A stretch of 64,000 nt of DNA from Trachythela sp. YZ-2020. Its lineage: Eukaryota > Cnidaria > Anthozoa > Malacalcyonacea > Clavulariidae. The position numbers and the translations under genes were made by a program. Positions 36,232 to 48,936 of this stretch are shown in pieces; within the stretch, counting starts at the first letter, position 1; every line of letters begins with the position of its first letter. The stretch is taken from positions 310,001 to 374,000 of the forward strand of contig JADLSH010000036.1 of assembly GCA_016169945.1 (NCBI GenBank). The letters run 5' to 3'. The notes under the pieces are model-generated. The model saw only the letters and a list, made by a program, of their open reading frames with translations. It did no database searches and was not told where the DNA came from.

Positions 36232-36997
36232 AGGAAATACAGATTAATATCTGATCACAACCAGCGAGACACAGGTTGAGGAAGTTTCTGCTCCACTCAT
36301 TTCAAATAGTAGTTTTGGTATAGTGATCGATTTTTAGTAGATAAGTTACAATCCAATTATAGACATATATTGAATTGCCAAATCTCCGTGATATCCATTT
36401 TTAAGTAACTTTAAGCTTAAAGCTGGCTCCATTTCAGCAAATAGACTAATAGAGCAAAACGAAATATGAATAAATTAAGCAGATAATTATGTAAGTTAAC
36501 CCTACTCAAATTTGAAATACTGTATAGTCTATAGTTTTGGTAGTGATATTTAGTAGAGATGTTGCAATATGATTATGGACATCCTATGCTGCTTTTATAG
36601 TGATATCCGGTAGGAACTTTGAGTAAAAAGCTTATATATATCTCCGTTTCGGTAATGCGATATATGAATAAACCAAGCCGATCAATATATGCGTGGTTCC
36701 TATACTATAGCCATATCGACGGCAAAGTCGCCAAACCCATGCCAGCGCAAAATATTGCTCAAATTAAACATACCTCAGTATATATACTTTAAAGTGCCTT
36801 ATAAAACCCAAATAATGCTTTGCCTTTAGCTGTTGAATGCATAAACTACAATCATATTGATGCTCATGTGCTCATAATATATTTATATAATTATATAAAT
36901 CCTTTATTGTAAATAGTTAACTATATGTTTTGTTAGTTGTCTATATTGTCAATTTTGTCAATTGGAGCAGTTACATTATTTCTATAATAACTTTAGA
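36232..36997. other. AT-rich sequence without a gene
   Basis: No coding support. The last part may be the 3' UTR of the LINE tail that follows. Confidence 0.4.
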
Positions 36998-37084
36998 ACA
37001 CACGCCCTTCGTGGAAATCAATATTCTTAATTGACGTAGTTAGCGTGTCAAAATAAAATTTTCTATCTATCTATCTATCTATCT
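36998..37084 (+). repeat. Solo CR1-like LINE 3' end with stem-loop and ATCT tail
   Basis: ACACGCCCTTCGTGG ... GACGTAGTTAGCGTGT folds as a stem-loop, then AAAATAAAATTTT and a (CTAT)n microsatellite. The layout matches the 3' end of the complete LINE at 48842-48936. No coding region is left upstream, so this is a severely 5'-truncated insertion. Confidence 0.7.
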
Positions 37085-39614
37085 AACCGCGGTGTATGCG
37101 GTTTTAGTTCGAGATATATCTCAATTCTTAATCAAATTTGACAAATAGATTATAAACTAAACTACACTTTATCGTTAGTATATTCATGCATTATAAACAA
37201 GATACGTGTAGTCGACATTTTGTGCCTCGCGACAAGGATTAAACTTTGGACTCAATAAATAGATTCGCATCTCACCAGCTGCGCAAGACCAGACCTGCAT
37301 GATATAATTCTCGACAATAATTATAATACCAGAATACTGTGTTATCGAAAGGCAGATATTATATTTAAATTGGTTTTAAAACGAAATATAGCGCAAGCGT
37401 AAAGATCAATCACCGGCATACTTACGATACCCATGCAAGCAAGAGATGTTGAATCCCGCTTTATATTTCAACTTTTGTGTTATATCCAGCAAGCGTCGCA
37501 TGTCATGTTCTTCGGATCTGTTCACTCCTGTCTGTTACGTTAAGTGGGACTAATTTTATACGTATTTGAGCTGCCATATTTCTTTGTCCATGAGAAGAAT
37601 AAAAGCATATGGTTGCTCCGCATAGAGTTTTGATTGAATAAACTGCATACTGCCTTAACTTGAATTTATACATTGTTATCTATAAATTTGCTATAATTGA
37701 AGGAAAATTAAGAAACTCGAATGTTTTGAATATTCCCTGATTTCATTTTCGAATAACCCCAATTTCAAACGCGCGCACTGAGCCCGGCTTTGAGATTAAT
37801 AACCAAAACTCACATCACTGCAGGTAACTTCATGTTAGACTGAGAATGGGGGGGACTTGCTTTTAAATACGTGGTATTAAATTCGCCGAATTTCGCAACA
37901 ACAGAAAATCTAAGTAAGCCGGAGCATTCATTTCTCAATATTGTTAGTTATAGATTAGTTTTATGTAAGGAAATTTCTATATGGCAGTGAATGATCGCAA
38001 AGCCGGCGAATAATTCACGAAGAAATTGTAATTAGCCGTACCAAATTTAGCTAGCCACTATTTTTGCACGCACCCACTCTTTTTATGCGCGACCAGCGCA
38101 AATTTTCACTTTGATTGCCAGACCAACGGCGTTTGTTCCGTTTACTGGTACATAAATATATATTTTTGTGATTTATCTTGGTGGCAGAGATAATAGACGA
38201 TTTTGGCAAATCTATTGTAAAATTTCCTAAGAGACGAAACCAATACAATCCAATTGAGAACTTTTGCGCTTGATTCGGTATAACAACAACGCACCGAGCT
38301 CAAATAATCATTTTTAAACATCACATAAATTTTCTATTGTTCACAATCTATTGTACATCAACAATTCAAGGTCTTGTATCCAAATTTCCACACTCGATAT
38401 TGGTATTGAATTCAAAATTCAAAACCTATAACAGGTCTTGAATCTGATATTCAAGAGATTGGAAGAAACGAAAAGAGAAATAGAATAAACAACCGATAAA
38501 TGTGGATAGGTTCAAGACGAAATGATTACTGCACTAAACTGAATATAACACAAATTAAATTTATCGTCGTTACACTGTTAATCGTGTTATTATGCAGTTC
38601 TAGGTGATGCATGATTTCTAAATACAGCTAGCACATCTATCTCAAATGTCTGAATTGAGTATCAAGCAATACAGTCAAGACAATCAAATATGTCAATATG
38701 AAACGACAGAGATGAAACGAGAAAACAAATTTCACGAAATATTTAAATATTCTCATCATATAATGGTGTATTGTGCGGCGGCTGGGAATCAAACTCCGCA
38801 CAACTTACGTTTCATAGACCAAGAGGAGTATCATGCCACTACAGTAGCATATATTATTCTATTAAATATACGTGCACAACTATATAAAAATTGACTTACA
38901 AACATTTTTAAGAATCCTATTCATATTTTTTTCCGATCCTATTAAGAACCGGACATTTTGAGTACTATAAATGAATCGGGAAGACCAGAAAGTATGTAAT
39001 TTCGAAAACAGTGACAAACACGAAAAAAGAGATTTTTAAAAGTATTTTGCCGCCTCATTAATAATTCCTGCCAACGTTACCAATTTCGAAACTCCCAAGG
39101 ACAAGGAAACAGCGTTCAAATGTATGAAAAACCTGGTGAGGGGTTTTGCATTTAATGCATTTCTGGCAAGTTTTGATATATTTTCTTTTTCCAAATCTTT
39201 ATTAGAACTACAAGTTAAATTTATTAATTTTAATTTAATTTCCAGATGACCACTTTTGCAACAAAAAATAATATTAACTAAATACAGTGTACTGTTTTTA
39301 ATCAACATACTGTATCTAAGCGAAACAAATAACTACCAAATTATAATATATTGAAGTGTAGCTATATCAAATAATTTTACAGAGAACCGAATTACACTAC
39401 TATAGATACATCAATATTTACTAAGTCTGCTTATATAAGGTGCGCACTCATTTGTTCACAAGAGTAATGCGTACTTAATGTTCTATTACGTCATGTTCGA
39501 TATGAATGTTTCCGGTTACTGCATTTCTCCATGCTGCTGAGTTCTTTATTGTTCTTTTCAAACTTTTTAAGCATTTTATTAATCTAATTAGAATATAATA
39601 GCTATCAGAAAGTT
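37085..39614. other. No supported gene
   Basis: Short ORFs without motifs. A weak tRNA-like B-box at 38774-38852 (minus strand) was considered and rejected. Confidence 0.45.
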
Positions 39615-40389
39615 ACATCCCATAACTGTTCATGTTGCGAGGCATCCGACGCTCTCTTGTCGCATAACGTCTGGTCAAACACTTTCGGACGTGGTTGGAG
39701 TCTTATCTCGTATACGATCGTGATGTCGCCTTAGATACAATGTTGGAGTTTTTCATTTCGATTTCTGCCAAAAATGGTCCTCTTTCTTCAATCAGCTAAC
39801 CATGAGAAGACCACAGTTTGGGAGTTAAGCGATCTTGTCTGCAGAGTTGCATCTTGCTCCTTCATTGCTTGTTTACACGTTTGGACAGCACTTTCCACTA
39901 GACCATTGGATAATAGAAGACTCTGGCCTTTTTTGACGTAGCCTATTCCGTTTTTCATCATGGAAATTAGAACCATTATCTGAAACCACCAGGTAATCCC
40001 TGACTACCAAATATCATACGCATTTTCTCACATGTCTTCTTTGCAATACAGAAATTCGTCATGGGGATATCCAACCATTGGGAATGTGCATCGATAATTA
40101 ATAGGGGTGTCTTTTACATTAGCTGAGCACCCTAATCTACGTTAATCCTGGAGCAGTGTTGTTGTGACCGTTCCTATAATGCTAAGACTTTTTCGGTCGT
40201 GTTTTCCGATCTAGCTATCACGTAGAACAGCTTCTAGTCCGATTCTCAATCGCTTTATTCATTGACAAACCAGGCCACCAGACATATCTACGAACCAAAC
40301 CTCTCATCTGAGCCATACTATGATGTGCTTAATTTGTTTCCTTTTTGAGAACCTATCGCCACGCTCGATCTATATAAAAGACAACCTAC

Positions 40390-41040
40390 TTGGAGACTCG
40401 ATTACGCTCGATTTTATCATATTGCGCTGTGTCAGGCTATCTATGCATGATATATTACTGGTACCCATACCAATATATATTTGTAACACCGAATCTTGTG
40501 TTGTTTGATTTTAACTTATTTCACAAGGTGTCATGATCAGCGTTGAACACGGCTCAGGCTTCAACGGAAGTTTGCTAAGGGCGATAGTGGTGCTATTCTT
40601 CTTTCCAAGTCGATAAATTGAATCGTATGCGCAGGCAGTCTTCATCAGTGTCCATTATTGAACTCTGCTTAATGCATCTGTGGGCGGATTGCTCCATTAT
40701 TTCTGAATATTGTCAGTGGTTGTTTGTGAAATGTAGAAGTCTTGGCGTTGGTGCAAAAATTATTTACAGCAAAACTATTGCAAGACCTTCTTTATCTTGC
40801 TGCGAATATATATGTTCTGCCGCTGCCAGAGTTCGTGTCGTGAAGCAAAAGCAAGAGTTTTCACGGTTCTGTAAGGTTATATATTCTATCATGTGGAATA
40901 ACACAGCACTAAAAAATGAGTATGGATGGGAGATGCGTCTAGCTCGCAGCCTTTTACTTCTGAGTTAAACCAGCTATACCGCAGGTCGCGGGCAAGGAAT
41001 TTCTCAGGTTGGGTAACTTCCCTGTGATTGATAGACTTGT
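40390..41040 (+). repeat. Diverged direct duplication, unit 1
   Basis: Parallels 41230-41735: shared TTGCGCTGTG, TTGTAACACCGAATCT, GCAAAACTAT..AAGACC, AAGCAAAAGCAAGAG and AACTTCCCTGTGATTGAT in the same order. It lies between the RT and integrase relics. It shows no clear protein sense and may be a duplicated RNase H/spacer part or a foreign insert. Confidence 0.6.
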
Positions 41041-41229
41041 GTAAGTAGAGAATGTTAAAATTAATCAGCTGATGTTGGCTTTTTTCTCTTACCATCGCTT
41101 AATTAACACACGATTGGCGAAAACCGGGTTTGTTTGAGTTAGACCTGGGTGAAAAATCTTCGTTGTTGTGAGAACACGTTCCAACATGAAGGTGCTGTTT
41201 ATGCAAATTAAACGTTGTTTCGTCTAGAT

Positions 41230-41735
41230 TGGAGTAAAATTGCCCTAGATTTTACCATCTTGCGCTGTGATGGCTTTGCATGGCAAATTGGTACACATAC
41301 CAATGTAAATTGTAACACCGAATCTCCATGTCTGCAAATTGAATCCTATTCGTAAGGAGATGTCATCAAGGCCCATCTTTTAATTATGCTTGAACAATTT
41401 GTGGAATTGCTCGCTCGACTCTGAATATTCCTAGGGGCGGTTTGTATAAGTCGTGAGCTGACAATCATATAGGAATTGGTGGAATTTATTAACTGCAAAA
41501 CTATGGAAGACCTTTTTTATCTAGCTGCGAAATATCTGTTTCGCAGAGTTCGTGAGGCAAAAGCAAGAGGTTAAATACATGTGTCTCCTATCTTGTGGAA
41601 TAACACAGGGACTAGAAATATGCGCGGAATGGAAATGTGGTTAGCGCGCTGCCCTTTACGTCTGAGTTAATCCTGCTATGCAGTATGTCGCAGGCAAGGA
41701 TTTGCTCAGGTTGGTTAACTTCCCTGTGATTGATG
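41230..41735 (+). repeat. Diverged direct duplication, unit 2
   Basis: Second copy of the unit at 40390-41040, about 75% alike by eye and shortened by internal deletions. Confidence 0.6.
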
Positions 41736-43796
41736 CATTACGATAATATTACATAGATACGAAACAATGACAAGGTAAAAAGTATTTACTGTAGACCGAA
41801 CACGGGAAAAGTGCTGAAGATGGTCAACTTCGTTATTTATATGCAAAAAGAAAGGCAATAGATATCAAGTCAGAGTATACACAATTACGGTTAGAATAAA
41901 CATGGAAGGATTTTTTGTTTTGACAATTTATAGTCATTGGTTATAGTGTGCCCATTTGGATACACTAATAGGATAACTATCGATGCAGCATTTAATGGCA
42001 TTAACCTACTGGAGCTTCGTTTACGGCGTGCAGTTTGGTTTCCACATGATAAATGCCTTTTGCATCAATTTGAAAACCTTCACATTTAAGGATGCACTCA
42101 TGAACGACCATTAATTTGGAATTGTTCACATTTAAGCGCCTTCTTCACTTCCTCGAGCTGAATGGCTTGATACTCTTCATCGGTACGTCCAGAGATCAGA
42201 ATGTTGTCAAGAAGAGCTAACATAAAGGGAATCCCGCCTAATAAACCTTCCGATTGTTCCGTATCAAATGCCCTTGGCGGAAGATGCTCCATAAAGTAGA
42301 CAGTTATATCTATACAAGCTACCACGAGTATTGATTGTAACGTTCCTTTCGAGTGATCGTGGAACACCATCAGTTCATACGCATGCCTAAGATCCAGTTC
42401 AGTGATCCAGTTCCAGCTTGTTCTGAATTCAGTTCTGAATTAAATCCAGCTCTGTTATCCAGTTCCAGCTTGTTTACAAATTTATGCAACTTAGGTATAG
42501 GGTACGGATCTAAACGAGAAGCTTCACTCGTCGTTAGTTTGTAGTCACCGGATAATCCCACGCTCCCATCTGGCTTTATAATCGGAACTGCCAAAGTTGT
42601 CAATTTCGAATACTCCACGGCTTCGATTGTCCCCCTCACTTTCCAACCTCTCCAGTTCCTTTGCGATATTGCCTCGCATGGAATATGATACACTGCAAGC
42701 TGGATAGTTTCGTCATTGGGTTGAGATATTCCCTTGCTTTCTTACGACGAAGCATTTTTAAGAAACTCGTACGTAGCCCAGGCGTCGAATCTTCTTTGTC
42801 ACACAGGTCACGTTACGTACCGGCTAACACGTACAGTTGTATTCGATGTGTGCCATATTTCACGGTAACATCTACAGATCACATTAGACATAAACCTCTC
42901 TTTAAATAACAACTTTTCGTTACCTTGGCAAAGACATTCGCGTATTGTACGGTTTGTTCCCGAGAACGAGGCTCTCGTTTCGATTTCCATGGAAACATTT
43001 TATCCATTCATGATGAATTTCTTCACATACGGCGATACTTTTGTCCATCGATTTGATATGTTGAATGAATTATGTGTCTCCTCTGCTAAACTCTCAACTT
43101 GATCTATTCTATTCGCTTGAAAATTCGCCTTGTTTTGAAACTTCGCCTTGTTTTGAAACTTTGGTCGGAGTCTCTTGGTCTTGCTTCGTTATTTTAAGAG
43201 CCACAACGGAACAAACACGAAATCAAGTCATTCTTCGTTCTACTGTGCGATTTGTTCATCACATCAGTTTTCATTTTATCCTGTAATCGATTAATGGGGT
43301 TGTGCTTGTATATTGCATCGCCTTTGAGATCACCTACGTATTTTCAGCATTTTCCATCCCCACGGCAATTTCCAACGCATGTTTTAAATTGAGTATTGGT
43401 TCTGCTAGCAATTGCCTCTGTATGAGAGCTTCGGTAACGCCAGATAATAGCGGTCTATTACAATTTCAATAAAATTCGGGTCCTTAGGAGCAATCTACCT
43501 GAAAATTTCAACAAGATCTTCGACGTTTCGAGCGAAAGCCCTTCGTCTGGAAGCTCCCATCACACTATAGGTATATGTACGTGAAAGTAAGAAATGTGAA
43601 TAGGGAGAATTTTTATATCTTGAAAAACGTCCCTGAAACATTTTCCTTTTAACCGATAGCCCCCTCTGACAAAGTGAAAACATCCGTGAAACCCCAGGCC
43701 ATAGCTCCCTACCACAGGAATGCCCTCACGTAAAGGTTTCCTTGTCGTGCAGTGCAATGCAGAATCTTTAAGTTCATATATTCTTCAACTACATAT

Positions 43797-44114
43797 ACTT
43801 CACTGAGAAGTCTGTTAAAACAACATACATTGTCGGTGACACTATGATTAAGCACTTAGACTGTCATAGGCTAAATCGTTCAGTTCAAAACGGAAACAAG
43901 CGAATCCACGCCAAGACGTCTCGAGGAGCCACTACTGACGCAATGCAGTACCACATTAAGCCATATCTCCAAAGAAAACCAGATGAAATCATTTTACACG
44001 TATGGACAAATGATCTCAAAAACAAAGGCCCATCTGAAGTGGTAAAAGGCGTTCTAAAGGTATGCAATATTATAAAGAAGGAGAGTCCAAAAACTGAAGT
44101 GAGCATACTTCAGA
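43797..44114 (+). pseudogene. LINE2 ORF1 fragment, SGNH esterase N-terminal half
   Basis: TTYIVGDTMIKHL is the esterase block I (GDS in the intact relative, GDT here), then RGATTDAM, then IILHVWTNDL, where the usual GTN is WTN. Both changes hit catalytic-block residues. The reading breaks at about 44114 where LINE1 begins and continues at 48937. Confidence 0.75.
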
Positions 44115-44176
44115 CGTGAGCAGACGTGTGAATTTTGCTCCGCTAACTATAAACGAGAAACATATTCTTACAAGTC

Positions 44177-45790
44177 ATGGCACATAATCCTATGGAAACG
44201 AGTAAAACCACAAATCCGCTAGTTGTTCTTAACAGTGGGAAATTTAAGTGGGAAGGCGATCTTGATTTATTTCAAGAATTTGTCAAAGATGTATTAAAGA
44301 TAAAGGGAAAGTGGACTGTTCCTCGTGGCGGTTGCAAGCAAATAAAAACGAACAACATCACCATACGACTTTATGAAAATGGAAGCATATTGCTAGAAGG
44401 ACCTATGCTTGAGGATTACAGAAAGATACTAGAACAAATAGCAATAATTTCTTCGGATGGCGAGCACAATATGGGTGTTGGCGATATTGAATCTACGCCC
44501 TCGCATATGCCTTCGCTTCAGAATAATTATCTTAATAAGTTCATGGCGAATTCTCCTTTGTCATCCTTAGACGTATCAAACTTGTCAATGGCTCGGTTGG
44601 TGGAATCGGATGGCTCTCACAACAACTCTAAAACCTCTGACGACTTATGTCCTGACGAGTCGACCAAAAAAATTGAGCAAAGGCAAAGCTGCGAAGAACT
44701 CTCTCTTCGCGATGTTACAAGACGGCTGGACTCGCTGACCCATCAATTCGAAAGGCATCAAACCGAATCATCACTCGTCCTAAATGAACTTATAAATACA
44801 CTCGAAGTCTACAAAAACCAGAATGATACAGATCATCTAGTACAGGAAAATACTTCACTGAAACGGGAAAATAAATCGCTCAAAGAAGATTTAGATGGCT
44901 ACAAGAGTGTCATTTCTGAGTTAAACACGAAATTAACAGCTGCTGAAAATGATAAAGCCAGTTTATTGACAGCCATCCGTTTGTTGAACGAAGACCGAGC
45001 ATTCATCCAATCTAATGTAAATAGTGCACACAACACAAAAGAAACCAACCAAGTGGATCAAACATCAAACTCTTGGCGTGCGGCCACTTCAACTTCTATA
45101 AATAAATCCAGTCATTATCATCCCCCATGTCTGAAAAACAAGTACTCTATTCTGCATATAGAGGACGAGGAAATACCGGAGACGAACGTAGACGTAGCTG
45201 TTAAGGAAGGCCTCGAAGATAGACAACCTATAGATGATAAATCAAGTTCGAGAAAATCGGCTGCTGGCAGAAAGGGTGGGCATAATAAGAAAACAAAAAG
45301 TAACACGGTTATTGTCGGTGATTCTATGACCAAATACGTGAAAGGCTGGGAGATGTCAAGTGCGACCAACCGTGTTACGGCTAAATCATTTTCTGGCGCC
45401 AGTATCGAAGATATGACTGACTTTATAAAACCAATTCTTCGAAAGAAACCTGATAAAATTATTCTCCACATTGGGACTAACAACTTACGTAACGATGAGG
45501 CCATGACTGTTGCTGATGGTATAACCAATCTTGCACATTCTATTGAACAACAGTGTCCAGATATTGAGATCATTATTTCGGGGATCATAACAAGATCAGA
45601 TGATATGTCTGCCTCAAGCAGGGTAAGAGAAACGAATAAATTGGTCAAATCTATGTGTGACCAAAATAATTGGTATTTTATAGCAAACTCTAATATTAGG
45701 TCTACACATTTAAATGCCAGAGGATTACATTTAAATCACTCTGGCAGTTTGCTGTTACAAAATAATTTTAAGCTTGCTATTGCAAATTGA
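44177..45790 (+). CDS. LINE1 ORF1 protein with coiled coil and SGNH esterase
   Basis: 537 codons from ATG at 44177, uninterrupted. Residues ~1-100 form a small domain with KWEGDLDLFQEFVKDVL and IRLYENGSILLEGP. Residues ~100-170 are Ser-rich. Residues ~175-275 have strong heptads (VQENTSLKRENKSLKEDL), expected to trimerise. Residues ~370-537 are a GDSL/SGNH hydrolase: VIVGDSMTKYV (block I Ser), SFSGASIEDM (block II), ILHIGTNNLRND (block III) and HLNARGLHLNHSG (block V His). Esterase ORF1 proteins are known in the CR1 group and bind nucleic acid in the ribonucleoprotein particle; the substrate is not established. The intact frame argues for recent activity. Confidence 0.9.
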   Translation: MAHNPMETSKTTNPLVVLNSGKFKWEGDLDLFQEFVKDVLKIKGKWTVPRGGCKQIKTNNITIRLYENGSILLEGPMLEDYRKILEQIAIISSDGEHNMGVGDIESTPSHMPSLQNNYLNKFMANSPLSSLDVSNLSMARLVESDGSHNNSKTSDDLCPDESTKKIEQRQSCEELSLRDVTRRLDSLTHQFERHQTESSLVLNELINTLEVYKNQNDTDHLVQENTSLKRENKSLKEDLDGYKSVISELNTKLTAAENDKASLLTAIRLLNEDRAFIQSNVNSAHNTKETNQVDQTSNSWRAATSTSINKSSHYHPPCLKNKYSILHIEDEEIPETNVDVAVKEGLEDRQPIDDKSSSRKSAAGRKGGHNKKTKSNTVIVGDSMTKYVKGWEMSSATNRVTAKSFSGASIEDMTDFIKPILRKKPDKIILHIGTNNLRNDEAMTVADGITNLAHSIEQQCPDIEIIISGIITRSDDMSASSRVRETNKLVKSMCDQNNWYFIANSNIRSTHLNARGLHLNHSGSLLLQNNFKLAIAN

Positions 45791-45857
45791 CAGTTTGAGA
45801 GTGTGAGTACTGATTCTGGAGAATTTATCTCAAATTTAAATCCGAATTTAATTCCGA

Positions 45858-48670
45858 GTTGTCTTAATACTAGGGGGTTTAAAATGGCATTACTTAATAT
45901 AGTCAGTCTTCCGAAACATGTTGATGAATTGCGCATATCTAGACTCTTTCTCCAATGAAACTAGACTGGATTCATCTATCTCGGATGGTCTAGTCAAAAT
46001 TCGTGGCTACGATATCGTCAGAAACGACAGATCACGTAGAGGGGGAGGTGTTTGTATCTATCTCCGTAGTACTATCAGTTATAAAATCCGAAATGATCTG
46101 GTCCCTGATGATATTGAAGCAATTTGTTTGGAAATTTCTAAACCAAATTCTCGAAACTTTATCGTTGCATCCGTTTATCGTCCACCGAGCTCTACATCTG
46201 AGTTTTTCTTAACATTTGAAAAAATGATTAAAATGATTGATGACGAAAATAAAGAACTTCACATCCTAGGAGACCTAAATTGTAATATGTTGGCGAATAT
46301 TTCTAATCACCCAACTAAAACACTTAAAGGAATTCTTGAAACATATCAATTATCTCAGCTCATTACTGAGGCTACACGAATAACGACTAGTTCCTGCACT
46401 CTTATAGATCATTATATAACATCTATGCCAGAAAAAATTGTTCAGTCTGGAGTAATACACACAGGAATTAGTGACCATGGCTTAATCTATGGTATTAGGA
46501 AAATAAATCCTGTTTTAAGTACCCGAAAAAAAGCTAAAAAGGTCGAAGTTAGAAACATGAAAAGATTTAATGAAGAGCGTTTTAATGAGGATCTTCTTAC
46601 CCAATCTTGGGAACAAATTGTACTAAAGTCAGATACAGATTCTATGTGGGCCTGTTGGAAGGAACTATTTCTGGAAGTTCTTGATAAACATGCCCCAATT
46701 CAACATATTAGAAAACGGTCGTCTAGTGTCCCGTGGGTTACCGCAGATATTAAAAAAACTTATATTTGAAAGAGATAAAAAGAAACGTAAAGCAATGATT
46801 ACTAAACAAAGTACCGATTGGGATGTGTACAAAACATCCAGGAATCTGGTCAATATTGCTTTACGACATGCTAAGGCTGAATATTATCGTAACAAAATAG
46901 CTCAACAAAATAATAATCCTAAAGAGGCATGGAAAACAATCAATGATTTATTAGGCCGATCTTCTAATGAGACCATTGTAAATGAATTAATTGAAGATTA
47001 ATGATTCTAAAATTACTTCTAATGAAGAAATAGCTAATGCCTTTAATGAATATTTCACCAATATTGGCCCTAGCCTGGCTAATTCTGTCGACGAATCCAA
47101 TACCTCGTTTAAAACATTTGTGAAATCTGCTGAATCTAAAATGGATCGTTTTAGGCTGGTGTCAGTGGGTAAAGTAGTTAAGCTTTTGAAAGGCTTATCA
47201 AATTGTAAAGCAGCTGGTCTTGATAAAATATCTGGTAAAATTTTAAAAGTTGCTGCTAATACTATTGCCCCATCACTTACGCATATTTTTAATCATGGCT
47301 TGATTTCAAATTGCTTTCCATATGAATGGAAAATGGCAAGACTTGTACCAATTCACAAAAAAGGCCCGCGGAATTTAACAGAGAATTATAGGCCAATTTC
47401 AATCTTGCCTTCAATTAGCAAAATAATGGAAAGAATAATGTATGACCAGATATACCAATATCTTAGTGACAACTCTTTACTTTCTGAACACCAATTTGGC
47501 TTTCGCTCGGCACTAATAGATAGTACGAACAGTTGGTATGTTAATATGGACCGGAAAAAGTTTAATTTGGTTGTTTTGTTAGATCTTAAGAAGGCATTTG
47601 ATACAATCGACCATGGTATTCTGTTGAGCAAATTAGAACTTTATGGCATAACGGGAAGTGCTCTGTCGATGATACGTTCATACTTATCTGATCGTAATCA
47701 AAAATGTCAGTTGGGTGACCTTATGTCAACTGAAAGGCGTGTTACATGTGGTATTCCTCAAGGGTCTATTCTTGGCCCTCTCTTTTTCCTTGTATACATA
47801 AATGATCTTCCAGAATGTTTAAATCAGGCTACTCCTCCGCTGTTTGCCGACGATACTAATCTTACAGTAGCTGGTGAAAGTATTCAGGAAATTGAGTTGA
47901 ACATGAATAGTGATCTTGCATGCATAAATGAGTGGCTTTTGGCCAATAAACTGAGCCTTAATGTTACAAAAACAGAATTTATACTCATAGGTTCAGCTCA
48001 TAAACTAAACAACCTTGTTACACAGCCAGATCTCAAAATTAATCATAAAAAAATTAAACAAGTCTGTAACGCTACCGTACTTGGAGTAGAACTTGATGAT
48101 AAATTATCTTGGAATAGACACATTAATAAAGTTGCTAAAAAAGTTACCTCGGGAATAGGAGCTATCAGGAAAATTCGTGATTTCGTTGATCGAGACACTT
48201 TGATTTCTATCTACAATGCCTTAATTAATCCTCATTTTGATTATTGCAGTGAGGTATGGGATACCTTGGGTGTCGGACTTTCAAACAGGCTCCAAAAACT
48301 CCAAAATAGAGCTGCTAGAGTCATAATGAACTTTGGAAATGATATTTCTGGACCAGAAGCAATAAAAGGGTTAGGATGGGAAACTCTTGAGACTCGACGA
48401 GCCAAGTCCAAAGCAAAAACAATGTACAAGGTTTTAAATAACCTGGCTCCGACCTCGCTTGCGGAACTGTTTGAACAAAAGAGAAATATTACTCAATACG
48501 ACCTCAGGGGCTCTTCTACCTCGCTGCAGTTGCCTCAACCAAAAACTGAAAAGTTAAAGAAACGTTTCTCATACGATGGAGCTAGAGTTTGGAATTCTCT
48601 ACCTGCAGATGTGCGTAATTCGGATACATTGACAATATTCAAAAACGGAATTCGTGCTCATACCTCCTAA
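45858..48670 (+). pseudogene. LINE1 ORF2: apurinic endonuclease and reverse transcriptase, frameshifted
   Basis: Starts near 45883 (MALLNIVSLPKHVDELRI). A frame change near 45935 leads into FSNETRLDSSISDG. The endonuclease part shows GGGVCIYLR, SVYRPPSS, ILGDLNCN and SGVIHTGISDHGLI (catalytic D, N and H present). A second change lies in an A-run near 46752 and a third near 46990, so the frame from 46991 carries the RT. RT motifs: KAAGLDKISGKIL, LVPIHKKG, ENYRPISILP, LDLKKAFDTIDH, GIPQGSILGPLFFLVYINDL and FADDTN, with the thumb and the RVWNSLP end. The stop is at 48670. It encodes target-primed reverse transcription but cannot give one polypeptide as read here. A sequencing error in the homopolymer is possible for the second site. 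Confidence 0.85.
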
Positions 48671-48841
48671 ATTTTTTTCTAAATTAAATTCTATTCTTCT
48701 GTAATTCAATTTTTAAATTTATGCATGCCTTATTTGTCATACTTGTGTTCAGTATAGCGTATCGTAGATGTGGTTCATTGTACTATATAATATGTATGTA
48801 ATGTATATAATTGTATAATATTATGTTCTTAAATATGTTAT

Positions 48842-48936
48842 TCACACGCCCCTCGTGGAAACCAGCTTTAAAGTTGACGAGGCTAGCGTGTGACTTTTAA
48901 ATAAAGTTTTACTACTACTACTACTACTAAGTTGTG
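48842..48936 (+). terminator. LINE1 3' end: stem-loop and (ACT)n tail
   Basis: TCACACGCCCCTCG pairs with CGAGGCTAGCGTGTGA. AATAAA follows, then ACT triplets. Such structures at CR1-type 3' ends are thought to be recognised by the RT. Similar layouts occur at 36998-37084 and 51554-51612. Confidence 0.65.

Larger units (their letters stand above)
39615..43520 (-). pseudogene. Decayed Ty3/gypsy gag-pol relic
   Basis: Minus-strand pieces appear in the order gag to integrase. They are a gag-like segment (ALEIAVGMENAEK, about 43400-43330), a protease-like strand (VDVTVKYGTHRIQLYVLAG, about 42870), and RT at 42693-42370 (VPIIKPDGSVGLSGDYKLT, RLDPYPIPKL). RT continues at 42370-42098 with LLDNILISGRTDEEY, where the usual second Asp of the YxDD box is replaced. 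Integrase remnants follow at 40330-39620 (MRGLVRRYVWWPGLS, LIIDAHSQW, SNGLVESAVQTCKQ). Many frameshifts and stops. RT also contains a ~50-bp local duplication (42400-42470). No LTRs were found. Clearly non-functional. Confidence 0.75.
44115..48936 (+). mobile_element. LINE1: near-complete CR1-like non-LTR retrotransposon
   Basis: 4.8 kb: ~60-bp 5' UTR, ORF1 with coiled coil and esterase, ORF2 with endonuclease and RT, then a 3' stem-loop (48842-48893), TTTAAATAAAGTTTT and an (ACT)n tail. It sits inside ORF1 of LINE2 with only a short ambiguous duplication (AAGT/GTG) at the junctions. ORF1 is intact; ORF2 has about three frameshifts. Confidence 0.85.

Noticed and set aside
38774..38852. tRNA-like or SINE-like segment on the minus strand (AGTTTGATTCCC, like a B box, with a weak A box upstream)
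   Set aside because: The acceptor and T-stem pairings do not close and no tail or second copy was seen.
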